A DNA stretch of 64,000 nt from Pseudomonadota bacterium. GTDB lineage: Bacteria > Pseudomonadota > Gammaproteobacteria > Burkholderiales > Casimicrobiaceae. The DNA lies in NCBI GenBank assembly GCA_018241765.1, contig JAFEDD010000005.1:37647-101646 (forward strand), read 5' to 3'. Position 1 is the stretch's first letter. Every line of letters begins with the position of its first letter. Under the pieces are notes generated by a model. The model saw only the letters and a program-made list of their open reading frames with translations. It was not told where the DNA came from and did no database searches. A program made the position numbers and the translations under genes. This document shows, piece after piece, positions 1 through 10,802 of this stretch.

Positions 1-552
1 ACGCTGGCCAACGTCGGTCGCGACGCCATTGAGCCGCCGCTGGCGCTAGACCACTCGGTGGCGGATTGCCGTGGCACACCGATCCTGCTGGTACGCATCC
101 GGGAGCCTGGCAAAAAGCTGGATCGCTTGATTGGCACCACGCCGGAATCGAGGAATGACAAGCTGGCGTCGTCATTTCGTCGCTATCGCATCTGCGAAGA
201 GCGTGGCACGGGCTTTCAAAAGGCGGTGAAGGCAATTGAGCTGTTTGGTTTGCCGCCGCTGAAAATGACAGTACTGGACAATGCGTTTCGCGTGACGCTG
301 TTCGCACCAAAGAAATTCTCCGACATGACGCTGGGCGAGCGCGTTGAGGCCACCTATCAGCACGCGGTGTTGCAGTATTTGTCCAGCGCTAGTTTGACCA
401 ATACATCACTGCGAAATCGCTTCAAGCTGCACGAAAAGTCCCGGAACCAGATTACCAATTTGATTGGTGAGTCGGTCGCCGCTGGAAGGCTGAAGCGCAA
501 AGACGAGGGCAGCGGCAACAAGTTTGCCGAGTACTGGCCGTACTGGGCGTAA
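1..552 (+). CDS. RecG-like/AlbA-type ATP-binding regulator, 5'-truncated
   Basis: The frame is open from base 1, so the gene begins upstream of the window; a GTG at 58 is not a convincing start. The visible protein carries 'RYRICEERGTGFQKAV', the hallmark of the C-terminal HATPase_c_4/RecG-like module of the COG2865 (AlbA_2, Schlafen-like) family. A winged-helix-like tail follows and the protein ends EYWPYWA. These proteins are commonly encoded inside type I restriction-modification loci, where their role is unclear (regulator or helper). It lies 11 bp upstream of hsdM and is probably co-transcribed with it. Base composition is lower in GC than the genes after 2050, in keeping with acquired DNA. 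The family assignment is good; the function is unknown. Confidence 0.75.
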   Translation, partial: TLANVGRDAIEPPLALDHSVADCRGTPILLVRIREPGKKLDRLIGTTPESRNDKLASSFRRYRICEERGTGFQKAVKAIELFGLPPLKMTVLDNAFRVTLFAPKKFSDMTLGERVEATYQHAVLQYLSSASLTNTSLRNRFKLHEKSRNQITNLIGESVAAGRLKRKDEGSGNKFAEYWPYWA

Positions 553-563
553 CGGGACCCTGA

Positions 564-2042
564 ATGAACACAAGCACACTGATCCAGAAAGTCTGGAATT
601 TCTGCCACACCCTGCGCGACGACGGCGTGGGTTACGGCGACTATCTTGAGCAGCTTACTTATCTGCTGTTTCTGAAACTGGCGCATGAATACGCGCAGGA
701 GCCGTACAACCGCGACACGCACATTCCCAAAGGCCATGACTGGCCGAGCCTGACCGCCAGGGTCGGTGAACCGCTGGAGGCGCACTATCTCGCCACGCTG
801 CACAAGCTGGGGCAGGAGCCTGGCATGCTGGGCGCGATTTTCTTCAAGGCGCAGAACAAGATTCAGGACCCTGCGAAACTGAGCCGCCTGGTGCAGATGA
901 TTGATGCCGAGAGCTGGATCAGCCTGGACGCCGATACCAAGGGCGATCTTTACGAGGGCCTGTTGCAGAAGAACGCCGAGGACACCAAAAGCGGCGCGGG
1001 CCAGTACTTCACGCCGCGCGCGTTGATCGAAGCGATGGTGGCCTGTGTACGGCCAGAGCCCATGAAAACCATTGCTGATCCGGCGTGCGGCACCGGCGGC
1101 TTTTTCTTGGGCGCGTACAACTGGCTGACGCGCCCGGAAGCCAGGCTGAACAAGGCACAGAAGGAATTTCTGCGCGACAGGACGTTTCACGGCAACGAGA
1201 TCGTGCCCAACACGCGCCGCATGTGCCTGATGAATCTGTTTCTGCACAACGTGGGCGAGCTGGATGGTGAGCCGCTGGTAGAGCGCTCCGACGCCTTGAT
1301 CACTGAGCCCAGGTTGAAAGTGGATTACGTGCTGGCCAATCCGCCGTTTGGCAAGAAGAGCAGCATGACCATCACCAACGAGGACGGTGAGGAGGACCGG
1401 GACGCGCTGACGTACGAACGGCAGGACTTCTGGGAAACCACGTCAAACAAGCAGCTCAATTTTTTGCAGCACATCGTGAGCATGCTGAAGGTGGGCGGCA
1501 AAGCCGCCGTTGTGCTGCCCGATAACGTGCTGTTTGAAGGCGGTGCGGGTGAAAAGATTCGCCGCAAGCTGCTGGAGAACTGCGATGTCCACACCATCCT
1601 GCGCCTGCCCACTGGCATTTTTTACGCGCAGGGGGTGAAGGCCAACGTAGTGTTCTTCGACAACGCGCCGAAGGACGGGCGGGTACACACCAAGGGCATC
1701 TGGTTCTATGACCTGCGCACCAATAAGCACTTTACGCTGAAGACGCGCCCACTCAAACTGGATGACCTGCAAGACTTCATCACGTGCTACCACGCGGATG
1801 ACCGGCACGTGCGCACGGCCACCGAGCGCTTCAAGTTCTACAGTTACGACGAGCTCGTCGCCCGTGACAAAGCCAGCCTGGATATCTTCTGGCTCAAGGA
1901 CGACAGTCTCGACAATCTCGACGACTTGCCGCCGCCCGATGTGCTGCAGCAGGAAATCATTGAGCATCTCGAGGCGGCGCTGGCGGCATTCCGCGATGTG
2001 GCGAGCGCGTTGCCAACGAGTTCGCAGCGCACCGCAGCTTGA
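564..2042 (+). CDS. hsdM: Type I restriction-modification DNA methyltransferase subunit M (orphan)
   Basis: This is an N6-adenine DNA methyltransferase, the modification subunit of a type I system. It runs 492 aa, a normal full length for HsdM. The N-terminal HsdM helical domain covers about residues 5-130. The SAM-binding motif I 'DPACGTGGFF' is near residue 172 and the catalytic motif IV 'NPPFGK' near residue 258; both are intact. HsdM needs an HsdS subunit for target recognition, but no hsdS or hsdR follows: the next gene, selO, starts 9 bp after the stop. Upstream lies the RecG-like gene often found in these loci. Codon use is less GC-biased than in the neighbours. Either hsdS/hsdR lie upstream of the window or the locus was cut by a deletion at about 2042. 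Confidence 0.95.
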   Translation: MNTSTLIQKVWNFCHTLRDDGVGYGDYLEQLTYLLFLKLAHEYAQEPYNRDTHIPKGHDWPSLTARVGEPLEAHYLATLHKLGQEPGMLGAIFFKAQNKIQDPAKLSRLVQMIDAESWISLDADTKGDLYEGLLQKNAEDTKSGAGQYFTPRALIEAMVACVRPEPMKTIADPACGTGGFFLGAYNWLTRPEARLNKAQKEFLRDRTFHGNEIVPNTRRMCLMNLFLHNVGELDGEPLVERSDALITEPRLKVDYVLANPPFGKKSSMTITNEDGEEDRDALTYERQDFWETTSNKQLNFLQHIVSMLKVGGKAAVVLPDNVLFEGGAGEKIRRKLLENCDVHTILRLPTGIFYAQGVKANVVFFDNAPKDGRVHTKGIWFYDLRTNKHFTLKTRPLKLDDLQDFITCYHADDRHVRTATERFKFYSYDELVARDKASLDIFWLKDDSLDNLDDLPPPDVLQQEIIEHLEAALAAFRDVASALPTSSQRTAA

Positions 2043-2051
2043 TGGAACGAA

Positions 2052-3632
2052 ATGCTGACCTTCACCAACCGTTTCCTGAACGCGCTCCCCGGCGACCCCA
2101 ACCCGAGCAACCATTCGCGCCAGGTGCATGGGGCGTTCTGGTCGCGGGTGACGCCGGCGCGGGTGGCGGCACCTTCGCTGCTGCTCCATTCGCCCGAGGT
2201 GGCGGCGATGCTCGGGCTGAGTGAGGCGCAGATGCGTTCGCCCGAGATGCTGGCCGCGTTGTCGGGCAACGGCGTGCTGCCGGGCATGGACACTTACGCT
2301 ACGGCCTACGCGGGCCACCAGTTCGGCAACTGGGCGGGGCAACTGGGCGATGGCCGCGCGATCATGCTGGGCGAAGTGTTGGCGCCGTCCGCCGAGCACT
2401 TCGAATGGCAACTGAAGGGCGCGGGGCCGACGCCGTTTTCGCGTCGCGCCGATGGTCGCGCGGTGCTGCGCTCCTCGATTCGCGAGTTCCTTTGCTCGGA
2501 GGCGATGCATCATCTGGGCGTGCCGACCACGCGCGCGCTGTCGCTCGTGCTGACCGGCGAGCCGGTGGAGCGCGACATGTTCTACGACGGTCACCCCGAG
2601 CTGGAGCCGGGTGCGATCGTCTGCCGGGTGGCGCCGAGTTTCATCCGCTTCGGGCACTTCGAGCTGTTTGCCTCGCGCGGCGAGCATGCGCTGTTGCGGC
2701 AATTGATCGACTTCACGGTGACGCACTACTTCCCGGGCATCGCGGCGGCTCACGCGGATCCGCGTGAGCGGCTCTTGGCGTGGTATGCCGAGGTCTGCGC
2801 GCGCACGGCGCGGCTGATGGCGCGGTGGATGGGTGTGGGTTTCGTGCATGGCGTGATGAACACCGACAACCTCTCGATCCTCGGCCTCACGATCGACTAC
2901 GGCCCCTACGGCTGGGTGGATGACTTCGACCCCGGCTGGACGCCCAACACCACCGATGCGCAGGGCAAGCGCTATGCCTTTGGCCGCCAGCCGGGCGTGG
3001 CGCAGTGGAATCTCGCGCGGCTCGGCGACGCGCTCGCCACGCTCGATGCGGTGCCGCCGGAGGCGCTGACCGATGCGCTGGCGCAGTTCGAGCGCACCTA
3101 TGCCGCCGAGGCGAACGGCCTCTTTGCCGAGAAGTTCGGATTGCGTGCGGCGGTCGGCCACGGCGACGACGCGAGCGAAGCCCGCGCGATCATCGATGCG
3201 GCGTTTGCGCTTCTCGTGCAACATGAGATCGACATGACGATCTTCTTTCGCTCGCTGGCGAGCGCGACGACGGTTGCGGATCTGCGCGACGCGTTCTACC
3301 GCGACACGGAGTGGCATGAGGCGCGCGCCGCCTGGGCGGCGTGGTTCGAGCGCTACGCCGCACTCGGCGCGCGCTTGCACGCCACGCCCGACGCGCGTGC
3401 CGAGCGTGCGGCGCGCATGAATGCCGTGAACCCGAAGTATGTGCTGCGCAACTACCTCGCGCAGCAGGTCATCGACTCGGCGCACGCGGGCGATTACGCA
3501 CCCATCGCGGAACTGCTCGATGTGATGCGCCGGCCCTATGAAGAGCAACCCGGTCGCGAGCGCTTCGCGCACAAGCGCCCGGATTGGGCGCGCACGAAGG
3601 CGGGCTGTTCGATGCTCTCGTGCAGCAGTTGA
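2052..3632 (+). CDS. selO: Protein adenylyltransferase SelO
   Basis: SelO is a pseudokinase-fold enzyme that transfers AMP from ATP to Ser/Thr/Tyr hydroxyls of proteins and is linked to redox stress. The 526-aa product has the family signatures: '[18 protein letters not shown]' (about residues 88-105), '[10 protein letters not shown]' (about 123-132), the conserved Arg-rich stretch after it, and the metal/catalytic block 'HGVMNTDN' (about 268-275) followed by 'DYGP'. It ends SCSS, the typical C-terminal Cys replacing the selenocysteine of eukaryotic SelO. It is slightly longer than E. coli YdiU. The start is the ATG 9 bp after hsdM; no strong Shine-Dalgarno is visible. It converges on the next gene with a 19-bp gap. 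High-GC codon use marks the return to core chromosome. Confidence 0.95.
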   Translation: MLTFTNRFLNALPGDPNPSNHSRQVHGAFWSRVTPARVAAPSLLLHSPEVAAMLGLSEAQMRSPEMLAALSGNGVLPGMDTYATAYAGHQFGNWAGQLGDGRAIMLGEVLAPSAEHFEWQLKGAGPTPFSRRADGRAVLRSSIREFLCSEAMHHLGVPTTRALSLVLTGEPVERDMFYDGHPELEPGAIVCRVAPSFIRFGHFELFASRGEHALLRQLIDFTVTHYFPGIAAAHADPRERLLAWYAEVCARTARLMARWMGVGFVHGVMNTDNLSILGLTIDYGPYGWVDDFDPGWTPNTTDAQGKRYAFGRQPGVAQWNLARLGDALATLDAVPPEALTDALAQFERTYAAEANGLFAEKFGLRAAVGHGDDASEARAIIDAAFALLVQHEIDMTIFFRSLASATTVADLRDAFYRDTEWHEARAAWAAWFERYAALGARLHATPDARAERAARMNAVNPKYVLRNYLAQQVIDSAHAGDYAPIAELLDVMRRPYEEQPGRERFAHKRPDWARTKAGCSMLSCSS

Positions 3633-3651
3633 TGTCCACCCGCGCCGCGCG

Positions 3652-4494
3652 TCAGCTTTTGTCGAAATCGCTGCCGTGCCCGCCGAGGCCGCCGCGCCGG
3701 ACGTTGCCGCGCACTCCGCGCGTCGCTTTGCCGGTGGAGGATGGACCATCGTCGGCCGTGCCCAGGTCACCGTCGCCGCGCAGCGTGGTGCTCACGGCGC
3801 TGGCCAGCACGAGCAGGCCGATCAGCACGAAGAGCCCGACGAAGGCGAGCGCGAACCACTCGCGCGGCTCCTCGTCCCACAAGACGACGTTGACGGTGAA
3901 CACGAAGCCACACCAGAACGCCGAAAACAGCCACATGAACGCGGCCGCGTGCATGCGTCGGTAGTACGGCAGCGCGGCGAGCGCGCCGATGGCGCCAGCG
4001 ATGCCGGCCAGCGTGAAGATGGCAAAGCCGATGCCGCCGAACACGCGGACCCACAGTCGGGCCAGCGGCAACTCACGCGACAGCAAGGCGATTTCCGGGC
4101 GGCGCGGGCTCACCCACACGTCGACGCTCTGCGCGGCGGCGGCGGCCTTCGCCATGCCATCCGAAATGCGGGCGTTCCACGGGTTGTCGATCGCCTCGTC
4201 GTCGAGCACGGAGAGGCGCTGCGTGTCGTACGTGCGTCCGCCGACCGTGTAGCGCGCGCTGTACCAAGTGAATGCGCCTTCGCCGTCGCGCCCCGTGTGC
4301 GCGACGACCTCACCGGGCACGCGCTGGTAGTCGCGGGCGAGCAGCGCGTTGCCGACGGCGATCGAGACCGGCTTCAGCATGAAAAACCACCCCGCGAGCG
4401 CGAACACCACCGCCATCGCGGCCCACGACAGCACGGCCCACCGCGGCGCGCTTGCCGCGCTGACGCGTGACGGGGGGCGCTGGCGTGGGTTCAT
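3652..4494 (-). CDS. DUF3592 family membrane protein
   Basis: The 280-aa protein resembles the DUF3592 family of uncharacterised membrane proteins. A hydrophobic segment near the N-terminus (about residues 18-40) is followed by a soluble beta-rich domain. That domain contains 'GEVVAHTGRDGEGAFTWYSA' and a 'V..G..Y' strand, typical of DUF3592. Two or three further transmembrane segments follow and the tail is charged and Gly/Arg-rich. I chose the ATG at 4494; the open frame continues upstream but only through the dispersed repeat. A TATCAT box lies 9 nt before this start. It faces selO convergently and there is no operon partner. The role is unknown. Confidence 0.7.
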   Translation of the reverse strand: MNPRQRPPSRVSAASAPRWAVLSWAAMAVVFALAGWFFMLKPVSIAVGNALLARDYQRVPGEVVAHTGRDGEGAFTWYSARYTVGGRTYDTQRLSVLDDEAIDNPWNARISDGMAKAAAAAQSVDVWVSPRRPEIALLSRELPLARLWVRVFGGIGFAIFTLAGIAGAIGALAALPYYRRMHAAAFMWLFSAFWCGFVFTVNVVLWDEEPREWFALAFVGLFVLIGLLVLASAVSTTLRGDGDLGTADDGPSSTGKATRGVRGNVRRGGLGGHGSDFDKS

Positions 4495-4535
4495 CGTGGC
4501 GTGATGATACGCAACGACCCTCGCAATGCGATATG

Positions 4536-4650
4536 GCTTTTCAAAAAAATGGCGTCCACAACAGGCTTGGAGCACGAAAACGCGGAATGTCGAGTTTCGC
4601 GCTTTTATGGCTCGAAGCCCGTCATGGATGCGGCTTTGCGCAAAAAGTTG
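4536..4650. repeat. Dispersed ~117-bp hairpin repeat, copy 1
   Basis: This is an imperfect inverted repeat. The left arm (GCTTTTC... GGCGTCCACAACAGGCTTG) pairs with the right arm (GAAGCCCGTCATGGATGCGG... AAAAAGTTG), with a short middle containing GTCGA. The same structure recurs at 12617, 26357, 37607 (half), 44360 and 51183. It fills most of the 301-bp gap between the DUF3592 gene and the ABC binding protein. No coding potential is evident. Confidence 0.8.
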
Positions 4651-4795
4651 ATGCGCGAACCTGACCGGGCTCGGGCGTGGTTCACGGGGCCAACGATAAT
4701 GAGCGCCTTCGATTCGCCGCGCCCCGCGCCACGCTGCTGCGCTTCGGTGTTGCGGTCGGCTTGCCCGGTGCCCACTACCCTTGGAGACTCTGCCC

Positions 4796-5779
4796 ATGCG
4801 TTCGCGTCGCATCATGAAACGGCTGGCCGCCGCGTTGTTTGCCATCGGCGCCGTCGCTGCGCAGGCGCAGCAGAAGGTCGTGTTCCAGACCAACTGGTTT
4901 GCGCAGGCGGAGCACGGCGGGCTCTATCAGGCGCTGGCCGAGGGCACCTACCGCAAGCATGGCCTCGACGTCACGCTGCGCATGGGGGGCGCGCAGGTCA
5001 ACGGGCTGCAACTGCTCGCGGTCGGTCAGGTCGACATGTGGATGGGCTTCGACATCGTCAACTACAAGGCGTGGGAGCAGGGCGTGCCGGCGGTCAGCGT
5101 GGCGACGTTCTTCCAGAAGGACCCGACCGTCGTCATCGCCCATTCCGACGTGAAGCAGTTCGCCGATCTGAAGACCAAAACCGTGCTCGTCTCGGCCGAC
5201 GGGCAAACCAACTGGTGGCCGTGGGCGAAGGCGAAGTACGGCTTGCGCGACGAGCAGACGCGGCCCTACACCTTCAACGTGCAACCCTTCGTCGCCAACC
5301 GCAATGTCGCGCAGCAGGGCTATCTGACCTCGGAGACGCTGGCCGTGCAAAAGGCGGGCGTGAAGGACGCCACCGTGTTTCTGCTGGCGGACCTCGGCTA
5401 TCCGCCCTACACCGAGACGGTCACCGTGCTGCGCAAGACGATCGAGCAGCGGCCGGCGATGATCGAGGCGTTCCTGCGCGCGACGATGGAGGGCTGGCGC
5501 AGCTATCTCGCCAATCCGGCGCCGGGCAACGCGCTCATCAAGAAGGACAACCCCGCGATGAGCGATGAACTGCTGGCCTACGGGCTGCAGAAGATCAAGC
5601 AGATGGGGCTGGTCACCGGCGGCGACGCCGCGAAGCAGGGCATCGGCATCATCACCGAGGCGCGCATGAAGCAGACCTGGGACATGATGGTCGCCAACAA
5701 GCTCATCGATCCGAGCAAGGTCAAGTTCCACGACGCGTGGGACGACCGCTTCGTGCGCGACCTGAAGGTGATGCCGTAG
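4796..5779 (+). CDS. ABC transporter substrate-binding protein, NMT1/THI5-like
   Basis: This is a periplasmic solute-binding protein of the NMT1/THI5 (SBP_bac/NitT-TauT) fold, 327 aa. An N-terminal signal peptide ends at AQA before QQK. 'TNWFAQAEHGGLYQALAEG' is the characteristic opening of pyrimidine-precursor and related binding proteins. Family precedent suggests a thiamine-precursor pyrimidine (HMP-like) or aromatic/sulfonate-type ligand; the sequence does not decide which. The ATG at 4796 was chosen because GGAG lies 9 nt upstream and the signal peptide starts there; TTG 4781 and ATG 4814 are alternatives. It is the first gene of a three-gene importer operon with the ATPase 11 bp downstream. 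No TPP riboswitch is seen in the leader. Confidence 0.85.
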   Translation: MRSRRIMKRLAAALFAIGAVAAQAQQKVVFQTNWFAQAEHGGLYQALAEGTYRKHGLDVTLRMGGAQVNGLQLLAVGQVDMWMGFDIVNYKAWEQGVPAVSVATFFQKDPTVVIAHSDVKQFADLKTKTVLVSADGQTNWWPWAKAKYGLRDEQTRPYTFNVQPFVANRNVAQQGYLTSETLAVQKAGVKDATVFLLADLGYPPYTETVTVLRKTIEQRPAMIEAFLRATMEGWRSYLANPAPGNALIKKDNPAMSDELLAYGLQKIKQMGLVTGGDAAKQGIGIITEARMKQTWDMMVANKLIDPSKVKFHDAWDDRFVRDLKVMP

Positions 5780-5790
5780 CGGAGCGCGAC

Positions 5791-6546
5791 GTGAGCGCCA
5801 TCGAACTGCGCGCCGTCGAGAAGACGTGGGAAAACGGCGTGCAGGCGCTGCGCCCGCTCGATCTGCGTGTCGAGCGTGGCGAAATCGTCACCTTGCTCGG
5901 CCCTTCCGGTTGCGGCAAATCGAGTCTGCTCAACATCGTCGCCGGCCTCACCGAAGCCTCCGCCGGAGACGTCTCGGTGGGCCCCGATGAGCGCATCGGG
6001 TTCGTGTTCCAGCAGGCGACGCTGATGCCGTGGGCGCGGGTGGCGGCCAACGTGCGCCTGCCGCTCGACCTCGCCGGCGTGGCGCGCGCCGAGGCGAACG
6101 CGCGCGCGGCCGAGGCGTTGCGTCGCGTCGGGCTCGGTGCCTTCGCTGAAGTGTGGCCGCGCGAATTGTCCGGCGGCATGCAGATGCGCGCCTCCATCGC
6201 CCGTGCGCTGGTCACGGAACCGACGCTGCTGCTGATGGACGAACCCTTCGGCGCGCTCGACGAGATCACGCGCAACCGGCTCGACGATGAACTGCTGCGC
6301 GTGCGTCGCGAGCAGCAACTCACGGTGCTCTTCGTCACCCACTCGATTCACGAAGCCGTGTATCTGTCCGACCGCGTCGTCGTGATGGCGGCGCGGCCCG
6401 GCCGCGTGGTGGCCGAGGTCGCCATCACCACCGACGAGCCGCGCGACGACGCCTTCCGCGTCTCGACCACCTTTGCGCGCCATGCGCGCGACTTGCAGCA
6501 GGCGCTGCTCGCGGCGGCGCGCGACGCCGATGAGGCGCTGGCATGA
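5791..6546 (+). CDS. ABC transporter ATP-binding protein (NitT/TauT family)
   Basis: This is the ATPase of the importer, 251 aa. All nucleotide-binding motifs are present: Walker A 'GPSGCGKSS' (37-45), Q-loop 'FVFQQATLMPW', signature 'LSGGMQMR', Walker B 'LLLMDEPFGALDE' and the H-loop 'THSIHEAV'. 'LMPW' after the Q-loop and 'FGALDEITR' are typical of SsuB/TauB/ThiZ-like proteins. The start is GTG 5791, with GGAG 6 nt upstream; the frame is open further upstream but overlaps the binding-protein gene. The stop overlaps the permease start by 4 bp (ATGA), so the two are translationally coupled. Confidence 0.93.
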   Translation: MSAIELRAVEKTWENGVQALRPLDLRVERGEIVTLLGPSGCGKSSLLNIVAGLTEASAGDVSVGPDERIGFVFQQATLMPWARVAANVRLPLDLAGVARAEANARAAEALRRVGLGAFAEVWPRELSGGMQMRASIARALVTEPTLLLMDEPFGALDEITRNRLDDELLRVRREQQLTVLFVTHSIHEAVYLSDRVVVMAARPGRVVAEVAITTDEPRDDAFRVSTTFARHARDLQQALLAAARDADEALA

Positions 6547-7313
6547 GGCGCGCGCTGCCCGGGCTCGTCGTCGCCATCGCCCTGCTTGCGCTGTGGCAGA
6601 CGTGGGTGGTCGCCTTCGACATTCCGGTGTATCTGGTGCCGAGCCCGCTCACCGTGGCGCGCACGCTGGTGGCCGACGCCGCGCTGCTCGGCCGAGCGCT
6701 CTGGGTCACCGTGCAAGTCACGCTGCTCGCGCTGGCGGCGGCTGTGCTGCTCGGCGTGGCCATCGCGTTCGCCTTCGTGCAGAGCCGCTGGATCGAGGCG
6801 GCGCTGTTTCCCTACGTCGTGCTGCTGCAGGTGACGCCGATCGTCGCCATCGCGCCGCTCATCATCATCTGGGTGCAGAACCCGACGCTCTCGCTGGTCA
6901 TCTGCGCCACCATCGTCGCCCTGTTTCCGATCATCGCCAACACCACGCTCGGGCTGCGCAGTGTCGATGCCGGCCTCGCGGATTACTTCCGCTTGCAGCG
7001 CGCCTCACGCTGGCAGACCTTGTGGCGCCTGCGCGTTCCCGGCGCCTTGCCGTACTTCTTCGGCGGGCTGCGCATCGCCTCGGGGCTCGCGCTGATCGGC
7101 GCCGTGGTGGCTGAGTTCGTGGCCGGCACCGGCGGCACCGGCACCGGACTCGCCTACCAGATCCTGCAAGCGGGCTATCAGTTGAACATCGCGCGCATGT
7201 TCGCGGCGTTGACACTGATCGCGCTGACCGGTGTGCTGCTGTTCGTCGCCACCGACCTCGTCACCCGCTGGGCGCTCGGCGGCTGGCACGAAAGCGAGCG
7301 CGTCGGGCGCTGA
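6543..7313 (+). CDS. ABC transporter permease (NitT/TauT family)
   Basis: This 256-aa inner-membrane permease has about six transmembrane segments and the BPD_transp_1 coupling loop around 'YFRLQRASRWQTLWRLRVP' (EAA-type). 'LIIIWVQNPTLS' precedes it, where SsuC/TauC-like permeases carry a W-F/V-G motif. It starts inside the ATPase stop codon and completes the importer together with the binding protein and ATPase. Ligand specificity cannot be read from the permease. No terminator is obvious in the 25 bp before the convergent methyltransferase gene. Confidence 0.92.
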   Translation: MRRALPGLVVAIALLALWQTWVVAFDIPVYLVPSPLTVARTLVADAALLGRALWVTVQVTLLALAAAVLLGVAIAFAFVQSRWIEAALFPYVVLLQVTPIVAIAPLIIIWVQNPTLSLVICATIVALFPIIANTTLGLRSVDAGLADYFRLQRASRWQTLWRLRVPGALPYFFGGLRIASGLALIGAVVAEFVAGTGGTGTGLAYQILQAGYQLNIARMFAALTLIALTGVLLFVATDLVTRWALGGWHESERVGR

Positions 7314-7338
7314 GCGACGCGGCGCTCCGTCGCACCGC

Positions 7339-7977
7339 TCAACGCGCAAGCGTCGTGTATTCGAGCGCCCAGTAATACGGCCACTCGCGAACGCGGGCGT
7401 CGCGGCCGCTTGTGGCAACGGCTTGCAGCAGCGCCTCGCGGCTCGGGAAGTTCTTCAGGACGCGGTGCTTGCTGCCATCGGAGAGCGTGCGCTCCTGCCA
7501 CGTGTCGCCCGCCTCGTCGGGGGCCGACACCGGCGTGCTGCTGCCGGCAACATAGCGGTTGTCGAGCATGATCACCCGCGCGCCGGGCGCGAGCGCCGCG
7601 TGCAGACCGCTCAGGAACGCCGGCAGCCGCGCCTGCGGCACGTGCGACCACCAAAAACCCGCGAAGGCACCGTCGCAAGGCTCCGGTGGCGGCGTGATGG
7701 CCCAGGCGTCGCCGCTCGTGAAGTGGACGTTCGGCGGAAGCTGGCGGGCACGGGCGATGGCGAGCGTCTCCTCGGTCGCATCGAAGGCGTGGATCGCGCG
7801 GCAGCGCGGTGCGAGAAATTGCGTCCAGTAGCCGGTGCCGCACGCCACTTCGAGCACCGTGCGACCGGCCAGCGCACCCGGCAGCCATGCTTCGATCGCG
7901 CGCAGGTCGGCCTGCCGCTCCGGCTTCGCGTAGACGCGGTCGTATTCCTGGGCGCGGGCGGCGTAATACGCTTGCAT
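7339..7977 (-). CDS. Class I SAM-dependent methyltransferase
   Basis: The 212-aa protein has a Rossmann-like methyltransferase core: motif I 'VLEVACGTGYWT' near residue 42, the acidic residue ending strand 2 in 'IHAFDATEE', and 'FTSGDAW' for motif III. It resembles the Methyltransf_25/11 group of small-molecule methyltransferases. A C-terminal segment ('EWPYYWALEYTTLAR') is shared by a subset annotated only as class I methyltransferase. The substrate is unknown. It is a monocistronic gene, convergent with the ABC operon and divergent from serS. A TACACT box lies upstream on the minus strand, at about 8000-8010. Confidence 0.85.
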   Translation of the reverse strand: MQAYYAARAQEYDRVYAKPERQADLRAIEAWLPGALAGRTVLEVACGTGYWTQFLAPRCRAIHAFDATEETLAIARARQLPPNVHFTSGDAWAITPPPEPCDGAFAGFWWSHVPQARLPAFLSGLHAALAPGARVIMLDNRYVAGSSTPVSAPDEAGDTWQERTLSDGSKHRVLKNFPSREALLQAVATSGRDARVREWPYYWALEYTTLAR

Positions 7978-8010
7978 GGCAGGGCTCCCGAAGATGCCCG
8001 CGCAGTGTAG

Positions 8011-9579
<1,569 letters not shown>

Positions 9580-9601
9580 AAAGAGCGAGCAGACGCCAGC
9601 C

Positions 9602-10699
9602 TTGGAGCGCATCGATACCCTCGTCATCGGCGCCGGCGTCGTCGGCCTGGCCATCGCCCGCGCGCTCGCGCGCGACGCTCGCGAGGTGATGGTGCTGGAA
9701 GCGGCGTCGGCCATCGGCACCGCCACCAGTTCGCGCAACAGCGAAGTCATCCACGCCGGCATCTACTACCCGGCCGGATCGCTGAAGGCGCGGCTGTGCG
9801 TCGAAGGCAAGACGCTGCTCTACCGCTACTGCGAGGAGCACGGCATCGCGCATCGCCGCTGCGGCAAGCTGCTGGTGGCGACGTCGCAGCCCGAGCTCGC
9901 GCAGCTCGACGCCATCATCGCCCGCGCCGCGGCCAACGGCGTGCGTGACCTCGTGCGCCTCGGCGCCGCCGAAGCGCAGGCGATGGAGCCCGCGTTGCGG
10001 TGTGTGGGGGCGCTGCATTCGCCGAGCACCGGCATCATCGACAGCCATGCGCTGATGCTCGCGTTGCAGGGGGACGTCGAGCACGCCGGTGGCCTCGTCG
10101 CGTTGCGCACGCCCGTGGCGGCGCTCGAAATCACCGCCGACGGCATCATCGTGCGCACCGAGGACGGCACCGAACTCATTGCGCAGCGCGTGGTCAACGC
10201 CGCCGGCCACGGCGCCCCCGGGCTCGCCGCCCGCACGCGGGGCCTGGATGCCGCGCGGGTGCCGCGCGCGTTCTTCGCCAAGGGCAGTTACTTCACGCTG
10301 GCGGGACGCTCGCCGTTCAGTCGGCTGATCTACCCGCTGCCGCAGCACGCGGGCCTCGGCGTGCACCTGACGATCGATCTCGGCGGGCAGGCGAAGTTCG
10401 GGCCCGACGTGCAGTGGGTCGCCACCGCCGAAGACCTGCTCGTCGACGCGCGCCGCGGCGACGCGTTCTACGCCGAAGTCCGCAACTACTGGCCGGCGCT
10501 GCCCGATGGCGCCTTGCAGCCCGGTTATGCCGGCATCCGCCCGAAGATTTCCGGTCCCGACGAGGCAGCCGCCGATTTTCTGATCGACGGGCCGGCGGCG
10601 CACGGCGTGCGCGGTCTGGTCAACCTGTTCGGCATCGAGTCCCCCGGCCTGACCAGTGCGCTCGCCATCGGCGCCCATGTCGCGGCGCTGTTGCGCTAG
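9602..10699 (+). CDS. FAD-dependent oxidoreductase, L-2-hydroxyglutarate oxidase/dehydrogenase-like
   Basis: This is a DAO-superfamily flavoprotein of 365 aa. The ADP-binding motif is at the very N-terminus ('[16 protein letters not shown]'). '[16 protein letters not shown]' is diagnostic of the L-2-hydroxyglutarate dehydrogenase/LhgO group, and a C-terminal FAD-contact block '[15 protein letters not shown]' follows the 'GYAGIRPK' motif. The family oxidises L-2-hydroxyglutarate to 2-oxoglutarate, a metabolite-repair step; close relatives act on other 2-hydroxy acids. The start is TTG 9602; no in-frame ATG precedes the nucleotide-binding motif. It lies 22 bp after serS and may be co-transcribed. 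Confidence 0.85.
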   Translation: MERIDTLVIGAGVVGLAIARALARDAREVMVLEAASAIGTATSSRNSEVIHAGIYYPAGSLKARLCVEGKTLLYRYCEEHGIAHRRCGKLLVATSQPELAQLDAIIARAAANGVRDLVRLGAAEAQAMEPALRCVGALHSPSTGIIDSHALMLALQGDVEHAGGLVALRTPVAALEITADGIIVRTEDGTELIAQRVVNAAGHGAPGLAARTRGLDAARVPRAFFAKGSYFTLAGRSPFSRLIYPLPQHAGLGVHLTIDLGGQAKFGPDVQWVATAEDLLVDARRGDAFYAEVRNYWPALPDGALQPGYAGIRPKISGPDEAAADFLIDGPAAHGVRGLVNLFGIESPGLTSALAIGAHVAALLR

Positions 10700-10802
10700 T
10701 GCAGGACTAGCACGGGCACGTTACAGGCTGTTACAGCGGCGCGTCACCGCACCCGCGTTGGTCTCACAATGCGCGCTGGACGGTGGCACGACGAGGTGCG
10801 GC

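Noticed and set aside
357-1247. 296-codon minus-strand ORF and other long antisense frames (for example 1443-3770, 8251-9762, 28761-30116)
   Set aside because: They are shadows of well-supported genes on the opposite strand, with no motifs and Arg/Ala-rich composition typical of GC-rich antisense frames.
4651-4795. TPP riboswitch before the NMT1/THI5-like binding protein
   Set aside because: None of the conserved thi-box segments (CTGAGA, ACCTGAT) is present.
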